Source: Topomyia yanbarensis (taxonomy: Eukaryota > Arthropoda > Insecta > Diptera > Culicidae). From it: DNA of 64,000 nt. This document shows, in pieces, positions 24,075-34,609 of this stretch (its first letter is position 1; each line of letters opens with the position of its first letter). Position numbers and translations under genes: made by a program. The stretch lies in NCBI RefSeq assembly GCF_030247195.1, contig NC_080671.1, forward strand, positions 73,779,412 to 73,843,411, read 5' to 3'. The notes beneath the pieces were generated by a model that did not search any database, was not told where the DNA came from, and saw nothing but the letters and a program-made list of their open reading frames with translations.

Positions 24075-24228
24075 CGCTGTACGCACACGAGACGACAGGA
24101 CACACGCCACTATGGATTTTGTTCTAACTATTCCAACGCGGCAACAGCAACAGCGTTGGAATAGGTAGAACAAAATCCATGCTAAATATTTTTGTGGCGT
24201 GTGTCCTGTTGCTTCGTGTGCGAACCGC
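24075..24228. repeat. Foldback (inverted repeat) element, about 150 bp
   Basis: Two arms face each other around a short GC-containing loop near 24140. They share CGCACACGA, ACAGGACACACGCCAC, ATGGATTTTGTTCTA and TATTCCAACGC. The right arm has an extra AT-rich insert of about 15 bp (near 24183-24195). It would form a long hairpin. No duplication of the target was identified, and no coding capacity. Confidence 0.7.
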
Positions 24229-27100
24229 TTTATCAATAGTGACGCGGACACATCCGAACATCCAAACCACTGGCGGCTCGATGTAGGGGCAGGGCGGGCA
24301 CGTTTCCCTAATATGGTACCGTCTTTACGCATTCCGCCGAAATTTTAGGGATTCCGCGATGGGGTTACGTGCGATTCTACGAGCCTATTAGTTGTCTGCA
24401 GTGCTGGCTCCATAACAACTTCAAAAGAAAAGAGCGGCACAATCTTTATTTTCTTCGAAAAATATTTTATTGAGTATAGATGGATTAGTATATCGATCAC
24501 AATTAGAAGATTCCTGAGCTACTGAGTCCAGCTTTCGTTAAACGGGCCTAATGTTAAACGCAAAAATAAATTATGAGTCACAGCGACAGACACACCTACT
24601 GTCATTACATTTTCTTTTCATTTTTAGCAGCAATTTTTAGCTGCTGCTTCGAAATTGCTCAGTATCTTTCGATTTACTTAAGATCCGGGCAGATTGATAT
24701 ATTGCAGTCTTTGGGCACAAAATTTATATTGAGGACTCCATAGAATTCTCAAATTGATTTTGCATAAGGGTACGATATCAAATCAGTTCAAATGCCGAAA
24801 AACCATAGCATTGTCTAAAAGAGGTAGTCGACGTTTTTAAAGGCACTCTTTGTGATAATTATCCTGCCCTTGCTCATAATCCCGGTTGGGACATAAATCT
24901 GACAACTGCATATTGCTTGCCAGACCAAAAAATTGTGGCCAATGTCCAATGAATTATTGTTTGTATAATATGTAGCGACATTAAATTTATGTCTGGCGGT
25001 AAATATCAGACACTCTCGAAACCGTGGTGTTCGCTGTCCCGTACCCGAAAAATCTGATGATAATTTGATCAAAGAAAAAAAATGGACAATAATGAATTGT
25101 TCCTGTATTTTGTCCCCATTTAATGTATCATACTACGATATTATACTTCAGTGATAGACTTCTAAACTAGTAATGTTCGCCCAACTATCAATTAAGATTT
25201 GCATCTATTGAGTTTATATATGATTTTAATAGTTACGCAATTGTAAATAGTCCAGCACAATGCTTACGAAAATGGCCTGAAACACACCATGAAGCACGAA
25301 GATTTTTTTCTGGTCTGGACAAAGGAGTTCGTATGATGATGTTGTGGAAAACCTGACCTACTCCATTTTCCTACTTGGTCAAGAAATTCTTCATCCTCAA
25401 ACAACGCAATGTACCTAAAGAGGTCAAATAACTACTGTTAATTCCGTCAATTTGCTACTAACTGCGCATTCAACTATACGGATGCTACTAAAATAAATGT
25501 AACGCATATTTCCTGCCTCTAATTATTTTCTTATTTCTTGTCATTACACAATGTTCATTTTGGAAATACGATATGCTGATTTCATCTCAGTGATGTAGAC
25601 ACGAATAGAATAATATCATGCAATAACCATACTAGAAATCATTTTTGTTATTATTAAGAACTTTTAATTGAATATTACAGCTATCATAGAAAACTATCAT
25701 AAACCGGTATCATTGGATCATATTGATGGTAGTATTTGACATATACGGAGCTCTGACGATTCACTGAATATGTCATTAATTATCATTACCATCTAAAAAT
25801 GTATTTTTTCTCGAACATATTTTTCGAGCAATGATCCAAGGGATCGTTTATCGTCTTATATTTTTGCGCAACGATTGAGTCTATAATCAAATGCAAGTCA
25901 ATCTGATGGAGAAGGCAGTTTACTGATCGATTTGACTGATTTAAATCATTCAGTGGCCTTACCACAAACGGAATCATCTCATTTTCAGGAATTTATTGTA
26001 AAAATTCGGTTATGCAACAGTCATTTCTGAATCGGTCTAATCGACATAGGCGAATCCTCAGTGTCGATAAAGCAGGTTTTTATGCACACTCAAATTGTAT
26101 TGATTAAGCTTCATATTTATCCTAAAACCATAGCTGAACCATACCAGATATGATTATTGGTTAATCAATGTTTTACAATGTATGTATCCTTCAAAGGGAG
26201 AATATGAAGATCTTTGTAAATGTCATCCACATTTGTAGAATACCAACTCAAAGAAGAATGTTTCCAATTTATCGATGTACAGAATCCGTTAATTTGATTG
26301 CACGTCGTCTGCTGGAGAAAAAAGTGCGGTGCTGCCTCGACTACATACGGGGAACGTGCCAATATATTCTGATTCCTGACGGTGCTACCGCTTTATCCAA
26401 TTGAGCTTTTGCCGTAATCTGGGCAAGCGCATTCTTTTTCTACATATTGATCTACGATCATGCAGATTCTCGAAAAAGACTAAACCGATATGATGTGTGC
26501 GAATTAGCTATTATACAGATTGGTTCGTACTGGCATGGTAATTTATATGACTACCCAATCAGAATACCAGCAGACCTTACCGTAAACATTTAAAATACTG
26601 CCAACCTGCATTAGATAGAACACCGAGAATTTCAACCAAAATATCGGAATAAATTATCATTTCTGTTCCGTCCATTTTCAATTTGCATGAAATTATGGGA
26701 ATATGTTGCTTGCTATCTTAAGATGCTTTTTTCATTACAATAACCATCTTGCATTTCATTCTATGATTGAAGTGTGAAGGAATAAATCCATGCTAAAATT
26801 TAATTGTATATAACCAATCAATGGAGATAATCCAAGCTAGAATTGAAATCTGTAACATGGAAAGCAGAAGAGGCTTTAAAGATTTGTAATAAAACAATTA
26901 CTCCTATGGTGGTTTGCATATCGAGTTATACTGGTAGCATTACAACTGGACCAACTTGTCATAACACGGGTTTATAGCAGCATGTAGAAAGGCGTCAGAA
27001 CCATGAAGTATGCATGGAAGGTTTTAAACATTAGTAGTAATGAGTGCTATAAAACTTCAATATAACCAAAATTGTTACTTGGGATGTTCACTTTTTTAAA
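24229..27100. other. Unannotated intergenic DNA
   Basis: About 2.9 kb of AT-rich sequence without a recognised exon, terminal repeat or internal duplication. The overlapping + and - ORFs at 26165-26404 (78 and 65 aa) show no domain and are treated as chance. Confidence 0.4.
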
Positions 27101-27134
27101 CAACCCAACGCAGTCTTTTTGGCGGTTTCTCCTG

Positions 27135-27327
27135 TTGATGCCGATTTTGGGATAAAAACGAAAATTTCAAAGAATTAATGCTTTTTTCAAAACGAAGCTT
27201 TTATCAATAAACCTAAATGATATACATTCGTTGTATGTATATCATTTAGGTTTATTGATAAAAGCTTCGTTTTGAAAAAAGCATTAATTCTTTGAAATTT
27301 TCGTTTTTATCCCAAAATCGGCATCAA
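27135..27327. repeat. Perfect palindrome with arms of about 93 bp
   Basis: The left arm (27135-27227) and right arm (27235-27327) are exact reverse complements, with a spacer of about 7 bp at TCGTTGT. The right arm continues into sequence homologous to the TA-flanked element (compare 19590-19680), while the left arm is an inverted duplicate of it. This marks a breakpoint where one end of the element copy was lost. Confidence 0.9.
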
Positions 27328-27757
27328 TACAAATTAATGCGTTCACAAGAGTTTATATCTGATACTTTAAAGAATAAACCGAAAAGACCAATACTTAGAT
27401 ATACCGTTTCAGTATATAGATCAATATACTCATAATCTTATATGTCACAGTGTTAAGTCCGTTAGTCTGTGAATATATTATTAAAAACCTAAACATGACG
27501 CAAATGTTCATTTAATGACAATCCGATGTGAAAAAAATACATTTTAGCTACACATCCTCCGCCATCGAGTGCGACATCTCACCCGCAATTTTGATGCGGC
27601 ATCTATCCTAATTGTAGGGGAGAGATGCCACACAACGACATTTTCCTCTGAAATTATGGATGACCGTGATTATGATCAGAATGCTTTCTGAAAGGTCCCA
27701 GCTATCCAACTGATAGATGATTTACCAAAAAAATAGCGCAATTTTTAAAGATATGTA
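27231..27757. mobile_element. Truncated second copy of the GATGCCGC TIR element
   Basis: From the palindrome onward the sequence follows 19590-20060 of the complete element. Shared words include ATCTTATATGTCAC, GCCATCGAGTGCG, GCGGCATCTATCC and GAAATTATGGATGACCGTG. It lacks both outer ends: the left is replaced by the inverted duplication and the right runs into a different element at about 27758. Confidence 0.8.
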
Positions 27758-28290
27758 AAGTGGGGAGTTGTGAACCGCCATTAGCGGGGAGTAATGAACC
27801 ATACATTTCAGTCGCTTCTAGTATTAGTTTTAAAGTACAGTATCATAATTTGAAAATCTGGGATGACTCATAAATATTATGATATAAAAATGCTCAATTT
27901 TATGCCAAGAACAGGATTCTATCACAATTTCAATCACCCCGTGCCGCAGCCGCGAATTCAGTTGCCTTGGTGCGAATCATTGCGAATTAGATGACTAATC
28001 TATCCCATCTTTAGTTTAGAAATACCTCAAAATTTATCTTCTCTAGCCTGTAATTCTCCTACTGTTTGTCAATGTCCACAACTCCCACCCCAACAAAAAA
28101 ATTCCGATACCACCCGATGACGGGGATTTCATGCAATCTTTCATATCTCAAACAAGATAATGATTTCTTTAGGCTGTGGATGTATTAATGTGTCCTTTAC
28201 AAATACCAGTTCAAATATCGAAAATCGACCAATGTTTATGGTAGTTATACCCCGAAAACAAAACTATGTTCACAACTCCCCACCGTACCC
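27758..28290. mobile_element. TIR element with GTGGGGAGTTGTGAAC ends
   Basis: GTGGGGAGTTGTGAACC near 27759 and the inverse of GTGGGGAGTTGTGAACA at about 28266-28283 form terminal repeats. The right end is followed by TA (28291-28292). The motif recurs inside as GGGGAGTAATGAACC and CACAACTCCCACC. No coding capacity. The left boundary is approximate. Confidence 0.6.
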
Positions 28291-28371
28291 TACTTCCCAG
28301 CATATAGCATACCTTTATCGGCAATTGTGAATTGCCTATCGGAACTAGAGCTCTCTAGGTACATGGATACG

Positions 28372-28770
28372 AAAAACTACCCAAAGTTGAGCTCATTTGA
28401 CTCAATCTCGGGGTATCATGGAATAAGGTAAAATTAAGTAAATCGTGTTGAATGTAGTTTCCCTTTGACGCTTGGATACGTCAAATTCGTCTTGCCAACA
28501 TTCTACCTAAAGTGCTCTAATCTGAAAAGCCTAAGACCGCTAAAAGTGTGGCGGCGAGAATCTGAACTGACACAAGGATGCGAGATGCGAAAAACTCGCT
28601 TGCAGCAAATCAAAGGGAGTCTGTCAGACTAGAAAACAAGCGGATTGCCTGCTTCACGGCAAAAATCACAACTCATTGATAGGTTTTTTAGACTCAAGCT
28701 TGAGTTAAATATATTTAAATTTAAGTTGAATTTACCTAATTTTGAGTATTTGAGTAGTATTGTATCTCTT
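28372..28770. mobile_element. AAACTACC-type repeat carrying a 195-bp insertion
   Basis: 28372-28457 and 28656-28770 match the two parts of a repeat at 63836-63998, sharing TTTGACTCAATCTCGGGGTATC, given here as TTTGACTCAATC plus TCGGGGTATC, then GGCAAAAATCACA and TTAAGTTGAATTTACC. The segment between (28459-28655) is absent from the other copy and is present alone at 31560-31747, so it is a later insertion. Confidence 0.75.
28459..28655. mobile_element. 195-bp short interspersed element, copy 1
   Basis: It starts CGCTTGGATACGTCAAATTC and ends GCGGATTGCCTGCTTC. The same segment, about 90 percent identical by eye, is at 31560-31747 with different flanks. It has no terminal inverted repeats. Read on the minus strand, AGTTCAGATTCTCGCC resembles a degenerate tRNA B box, so a tRNA-derived SINE is possible but not shown. 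Confidence 0.65.
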
Positions 28771-28789
28771 CTCAGTTTACGAACTTATC

Positions 28790-29750
28790 TGGGGTCCCAC
28801 AGGGCAGCAACATGGGGCCACTACTGTTTGTAACATTCTTCAACGACGCAATTTTGCTTCTTGGTTTTGGATGCAAACTGGTTTACGCTGATGACCTGAA
28901 GTTGTACCTCGTAGTCCGCAATATCGACGACTGCGTTCCGCTTCAAAAGCTTCTGGATACATCCATCGGCTGGTGTCGTAGAAATTGGCTCATTGTCATC
29001 ATCGCTAAATGTCAGATAATAACTTTCCACCGCATAGTCAATCCTATACTTTACAACTATCAGATCGAGGAGCAAAGGCTCAATAGAGTATGATCACGTC
29101 AGCGACCTTGGCGTCTTATAGGATGCTAAGCTAACCTTCAATCTGCACCGCTCAGCTTTAATCTCGAAAGCTACTCGATAACTCGGGTTGCTTGAAGGCC
29201 TTATACTGTTCGTTGGTTCGCCCACTACTCGAAAATGCCAGTCTGATTTGGAGTCCTCATCAGCTTGTTTGGAATCTACGAAATGAACGAGAGCAGAAAA
29301 GATTTGTTCGGTTTGCGAGACCTTCCCTGGCGGAGTCCTTTGGATCTACCACCGTACCCAGATCGATGCCGCTTGATCGGACTCGACCCATTAGAGCGAC
29401 GTAGGAAAATTCAACAAGTAGTGTTTGTGGCGAAGGTGATCAACGCCGAAATCGACTCTCCAAAGATTCTAGCCCTCATTAACTTCCGCGCTTCACAACG
29501 ACCTCTACGCTCCACTGGCTTGCTTCAACCAAGGTTTCATCGCACGGTGATTGGATTCAACGAACCGATATCAGCGTGTATGCTAAATTTCGCCACAGTT
29601 GAGGATCTGTTCGCCTTTGGAGAACCGTCGCACAAATTCGCGCAGAAAATATCGCGATCTTCGTTATTATAATTAGATTTTCGTTTATTCATTAAGACTG
29701 TGTTGTCAGATGAATCAATTAATTAATTAAATAAATAAATAAATACCTCA
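28790..29750 (+). pseudogene. 3' end of a jockey-like LINE (reverse transcriptase relic)
   Basis: Frames at 28812-29093, 29192-29404 and 29265-29672 read as one decayed reverse transcriptase. They show VPQGSNMGPLLF, the catalytic YADD (in VYADDLKLY), then DTSIGWCRRNW, LKALYCSLVRPLLENAS, and a C-terminal region ending SPKILALINF and KISRSSLL. Frameshifts and a stop break it. The TAAATAAATAAATA repeats at about 29725-29748 look like the LINE 3' tail. Only the RT thumb and C-terminus remain, consistent with 5' truncation during insertion. Confidence 0.8.
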
Positions 29751-30006
29751 AACAACTCAAAAGTACCTTGTTCCACGGAAGACCTCGATTGAGTCGAATC
29801 TCTCGCTTTGTTTTTGACAACACTAATAAGTGCGAAGCGATGAAAAACTCGTACCTACCTAAGTACCTAAATTTAAGTTAAAAGAACTTATTCTCTTTCC
29901 GTGTAGGGTCTGGACAAGAAAATATTAGATAAAGTGACAACCATTGCCCGCAAAGACGAAAGTTTGGCATCACTTGAAAATGTTCAAGCTTTCAAGTGTA
30001 TTCTTT

Positions 30007-31068
30007 AACATTCATATTGACCGCGATTTCGAACTCAGTTTTAAGACACATTTTCAACCAAATCTATATGAGCTGGTACTTAAATTGTTTGTTAGAGTTT
30101 AAATTTTTAGTTTCAGTAAATATTACCGATTTTGGCCTGGTTGTGTAATCGGTGCCAAATGAGGTTATGTTTGTCATCCATAGATGTATGACCAGTTATA
30201 GTTCAAGTTGTTTTCGATGAAAAAATTTCGATAGCCGATTACCCAGAGTTTAAACGCCTAGAACATTTACGTATCCTTCAGTCAATAAACTATTCAAACA
30301 TCTTATGCACGAAAGTATATTCTCAGTCGCATCGCTTGCTTGAAGCGAATCCTGACTAACAACCCACCCACTACCCAATCCGTGGTACTTATGGGAGTGT
30401 CACTGAGTCGGGGCCTTCCGTTAAGTAAGTACCACATCAATACTTCCTTTCTCATCCCAAGTTACGGTAAAGATGGTCGTGGCCCGCAATGGTGGCTCTC
30501 AGGCGAAATTCTCGCTTGGACTGGATCAATTGTTATTCCCAAACAATGCTCCTCAAGTAGTCTGGCTGGAAATGAGAGTCATCAGTCTGCAATCTACGAA
30601 GTATACCGTGCTTACGCATAGATGTATGACCAGTTATACGGATGTTCCAGATCTTCCGGAATCGTAATCCGGGACATCCAAGATCGATCGTATCATGTCC
30701 AAATTAAATATAATAGTTCTCATTTTATTTTTGTTTGTATTTATAATTAGTATTCTGTCAATAAACTTGCGATTTATGATGAAGGTTCTGCATACATCTA
30801 TGGACGCCAAACAAGGCCTCATTCGGCACCGATTCCCACAGACCAACCCGGTCAAAAACGGTAATATTTACAAATACTGAAAATTTAAACTCTAACAAAC
30901 AATTTAAGTACCAGTTCATTTAGATTTGGTGGAAAATGTGTCTTGAAACTGAGTTCGAAATCGAAAAGTCAAGAAATTCTACACTTCTAGGTGCAAAACT
31001 TAAAAAGTTATCGCATTTTGAAAGTTCATTTGGGGTCATATTAACCCCAACACCTAAAGAAGGTTAAA
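30007..31068. repeat. Inverted pair of a dispersed repeat
   Basis: 30781-31068 (+) is similar to 57810-58176 (+), sharing TTCTGCATACATCTATG, CATTCGGCACCGATTCCCAC and AAAGTTATCGC. About 30007-30195 is the same sequence in inverse orientation. The word CATAGATGTATGACCAGTTA occurs at both 30179 and 30619. The unit between (30200-30600) has ORFs without recognised domains. It is probably a composite of two inverted copies. Confidence 0.6.
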
Positions 31069-31559
31069 ATGAAAAACAAATCGTCTTGTAATGTTTTCGA
31101 CCTTTTATTGGAGCTGGTGAAAACAGAAGTGTTTTTAGCCAGCTATGTGCTAATGCGTGGGATTTTTCTAATTCATCAGTATTAAAGCTGACCATGTTAG
31201 CCCTGTTTGATTAAATGTTCCAACACTTTCAATAGGAACAACAAATTTGTACTATCTTGTCGCTGAACTGATTTTATCAGTGAACAATAAATTAAATACG
31301 AAATTTGTTTGAAGCGCTACTGAGTCAGTCTTCAGAACTAGTAGTATTTCCACTGTGAAAATCCAGCAGTGGATTGGTTATGAACATACTTTTGATTTTA
31401 ATTAATGAACACCACAGTTTATTTTGACTCAGAATATTATTCAGTCTAGTGATCATAATTACTCGCAAAAATTTCAAAAGTAATTTACTAAGATCCCAAT
31501 ACTTCGTTCCTGTAGTTCCAAAACAAGAAACTGTTCGTTTAGATCCATCAAATTTTCGC

Positions 31560-31747
31560 TCGCTTGGATAGGTCAAATTCGTCTTGCCCACACTCTACCT
31601 AAAGTGCTCTAATCTGAACAGTCTAAGGCCGCTAAAAGTGTGGCGGCGAGAATCTGAATTGACACAAGGATGCGAGATGCGAAAAAGCTGCTTGTAGCAA
31701 ATCAAAGGGAGTCTGTCAGAGTAGAAACAAGCGGATTGCCTGCTTCT
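31560..31747. mobile_element. 195-bp short interspersed element, copy 2
   Basis: Starts CGCTTGGATAGGTCAAATTC and ends GCGGATTGCCTGCTTC like 28459-28655. Flanks differ, which defines the ends of the repeat. Confidence 0.65.
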
Positions 31748-32398
31748 AATCCGATAGGTTCCATTTAATTTGCTGATAGCTAGTTTCTCGAGGGAAACGA
31801 CATTCCTTAATTTCTTGAGAAAATGAACTAGTAATTTATAATGAAAAGATTGATAAAGATTGGCATTGGTTTGATTTGGAATGGCCGAGGATGGTTTGAA
31901 GTGTGTCATGAAAAAAAATGAATTGCTCAAAATTCAAGTTTTGATAGTTTCAGTGCTCTACGACATCAAAACACAAAATTCCCAACAGCATAACTGCAGG
32001 AAAAAATCAAAATAAAAGCAAATATTTATGGTAGATTTGTTTGTAATTTCTTATCAATTTTTTTTTGGCAATATCCTATTTGTTATAAAATTATTAAAAT
32101 TTTAGAGAATTATCAGAAAAAGTACAAATTCAAGCAAAACTAAAAAGTTATTTGGATTGTCGTTCCCCTCGTAGTTTCTGGCATCTCGCAGCCTAATGTT
32201 AATTCCAGCTCAAGCGCAGCTTTTTGCTGTCACTCTTAAAGAATTTTCTTGCGAAAGGGTTGTAAGACACTGGGCTTTTTACAAGAAAGGTCTACTATAG
32301 GATCTGAGCTCACTCATTGTGTGTCTGATATCTTACCAAAGATGTTGGACCAATATATTTCATACATTTTACAACCTTCTATTTCACATTGCCTCCAC

Positions 32399-33221
32399 CT
32401 ACGCTCGTTTAACCCATTTCATCCAAAATTGGACCGAAACACATAATAACTCTCGTTTCTGTTTTCCACTCGAAAACAGTTTCAAATAAGCCTGCCAGCG
32501 GTACCCATCAAGGGCGAAAATCGTAGCAAACGTCAAATCGACGGATATGTTCCCAAATGTATACACATTCGGTTTAATCGGACATCGCACATCCGGCTCG
32601 AAGCTTCGGAAAAATGTGGCCCAACTTCCTTTCTCCTCATTGATGTAGGAACAAATGCGCGGCAGTGTTCTCTTGTTGAAAGGTTCGCACGTTTTCATAT
32701 CCAGAGAGCATCGGTTGGTGACGAAAACGACCTGAAACAACGAGATGCCATGAACAATCAATTAGCATAAAACGCAGCGTGCGTTCAATGTTTCGACCAA
32801 TATCAGTGTTAGTGAAACAAAACTTTTATTGTTTGTTTCTACCACTCAATTTGATGATTCGAATAAGACAGTAACTCAATTGTATATAGATTGTATTTAC
32901 TCATAAATACATCACCTCAAGTGGTTCTTGGATAACTTCCATGACGGTTAGGTTTCCATAAATTTGAAGTTTGTTGTTCACGGATGTAAAGTTGAGAGGA
33001 TTTGGAAGCCTGATAACATATTTATCGGAGTTGGGAGCACTGCAAGTGGCCAGTTTTTCAACTACTAAAACTTTAGTTCGCTAGAAAAAAATACGCAATA
33101 ATAAAATTGATTCTACGCAATTTTCCTATTTTCAATGTGATACCGCACTGTTACCGCTTGCAATAAGTACAGCGAAAATTGTTGCTACAAAACAGGTGAA
33201 TCTCCGGAATGCTGAGTGCAT
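32399..33221 (-). CDS. Secreted cysteine-containing protein, three exons
   Basis: Exons are 33221-33144, 33080-32916 and 32731-32399, giving 191 residues. Residues 1-26 form a clear signal peptide (MHSAFRRFTCFVATIFAVLI, then ASGNSA). The mature part has paired cysteines (NRCSLDMKTCEPF, LPRICSY, DVRCPIKPNVY, ELLCVSV) and NFT and NIS glycosylation sites. The layout 'C-P-x-K-x-x-x-Y ... D-x-x-x ... G-Y-x-W' recalls the insect DUF1091/MD-2-like secreted families. That is an impression, not a proven assignment. The exon 1 donor is uncertain: GCG|GTATCA at 33143 joins in frame, whereas the better-looking GTAACA eleven bases earlier would meet a stop unless another acceptor is used. Exon 2 to 3 joins in phase 0 (PLE to VVFV). 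Confidence 0.7.
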
Positions 33222-33510
33222 TTTGAATGGAACAGAGGAACAGTTTAACAAATTTTACTATAAATTTACTACTGTTTTCCAGCGGTTTTATTGAATGTCG
33301 AGATTCGTCAAAGCGTGAAGCTAATGACCCTTTTAATTTATAAACCATATGCGCGATAAAGATGGTCACAGCGTAAGCACCAAAAATACCAAAACATGGA
33401 ACATGAAAACTGAATAGTAGTCAGTAGCTTATTTACAACAACACTGAAAGCCATTTGAGCATGATGATCGTACAATTCGTGGTTGCTACTCCGTAATTAA
33501 CCAGAACAAG

Positions 33511-33777
33511 CTAAATTTCATAGTGGATCAACAAATGGGACCTGGAATAGCTATTCATTCTCAATATGCATGTTTCGAGAATTTTGTAGTGTGAAATGAC
33601 AATAACGGCCACGTCCTTGCAGTCAACGGAGAAGGAAAAGAATGTTAGTGTAGCAAATGTTGTTATGGAGACCGTGTAAACCTCTGCATCTTCAAGTTCG
33701 CCCTGGGATGGAGTTTTTATTAATAAGATGAAGTAAAGAGTTACAAACATCATCGATAAGTGATACGATCCATGCAA
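33511..33777 (-). CDS. Hypothetical hydrophobic ORF, possible exon
   Basis: An 88-codon minus ORF lies upstream of the secreted-protein gene. It starts with a signal-like stretch (MHGSYHLSMMFVTLYFILLI) and continues into a second hydrophobic segment around TTFATLTFFSF. Within it, CCATCCCAG looks like an acceptor followed by GELEDAEVY, and CTATTCCAG|GTCC could be a donor. It might therefore be an internal exon of a membrane protein, for instance a chemoreceptor fragment, rather than a start. No family was recognised. Confidence 0.3.
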   Translation of the reverse strand: MHGSYHLSMMFVTLYFILLIKTPSQGELEDAEVYTVSITTFATLTFFSFSVDCKDVAVIVISHYKILETCILRMNSYSRSHLLIHYEI

Positions 33778-34193
33778 CTCTCAGAGCAATACCGCGCATA
33801 CGGTAAACTAAATTAGCAATTAGTCTAATGTTGCGCATTTGTTCGGGTTGCTGTGTACCTAAAGTTAAGCCACATATTTGCCTCCCACCGAGCCTCCCAT
33901 TTTAATTTTACTCGATCAAATTAATCGTTGTCAATCCCCAAAATACCGACAAGGTTTAATTTGAAACGTTTCGTCTCACTTGAAGTAGCTAATAGACTGT
34001 TTGTATATCAAAAGAATTATATTTTGCTACACCGTTTGGGGCCAATGTTGTCAATTGAATTGCCAATTCAGACCGCTCCCATTTTGAAGATGTGAGATCA
34101 GGAAATTTGCCAAAACATTTGAAGACACAGTATTTATTGTAAATGTTTGAAAAATAGGATAAACACAGATTATCTATTTCCTGTAAAAAATTA
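33778..34193. other. Unannotated intergenic DNA
   Basis: No exon, repeat or signal recognised. It would hold the upstream region of any gene represented by the ORF at 33777-33511. Confidence 0.4.
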
Positions 34194-34390
34194 GGGTAAT
34201 GAGCCCATTTTCACCTTGTTTCTTTTATGACCCCACGAATTTGAAGCCGTTGGTTAGATCGGTGTCTGTCATCCTTGACAAGGGCGGATCCAGAGGAGGG
34301 GTCCTGGAGGCCAAAACCTCTTCCGAAATACCTCACGCGTTAAGATATTTTTTATTAGTTTCAATTTTAAACAATTTTAAAATTTATGGT
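34194..34390. repeat. Adjoining fragments of two MITE families
   Basis: 34194-34271 begins GGGTAATGAGCCCATTTTCA and matches one end of the TA-flanked MITE at 5308-5626. From about 34281, GGGCGGATCCAG followed by a G-rich tract, CCTC and TTATTAGTTTCAA matches the left half of the hAT MITE at 3980. Both are truncated, and neither has its second end nearby. Confidence 0.6.
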
Positions 34391-34609
34391 TTTTGCGGAG
34401 TTTGGCCGAACACGTGTTTGGGAAATCGCTCCGCACATCAGCTACGGGGGAACACGTCTTTCCTATCTGGTGGTCTGCGATCGAAAGAGGCCGATGGCTG
34501 CTGCTGCATGGTGTCGTTCGTGACCGAGCCGAACGTCAGTGGATGCTAGTTTGTGTATCAATATATTATCAATATTCCAAGTGTTACGCCCTTCAGTAAT
34601 ATTACCTCT

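Noticed and set aside
30340..30667. Two overlapping ORFs (93 and 64 aa) between inverted repeats
   Set aside because: They lie in repeat-derived sequence, overlap each other in different frames and match no family I know.
34199..34599. 116- and 68-codon ORFs downstream of the gypsy relic
   Set aside because: The first spans two MITE fragments, so it is accidental; the second overlaps it in another frame.
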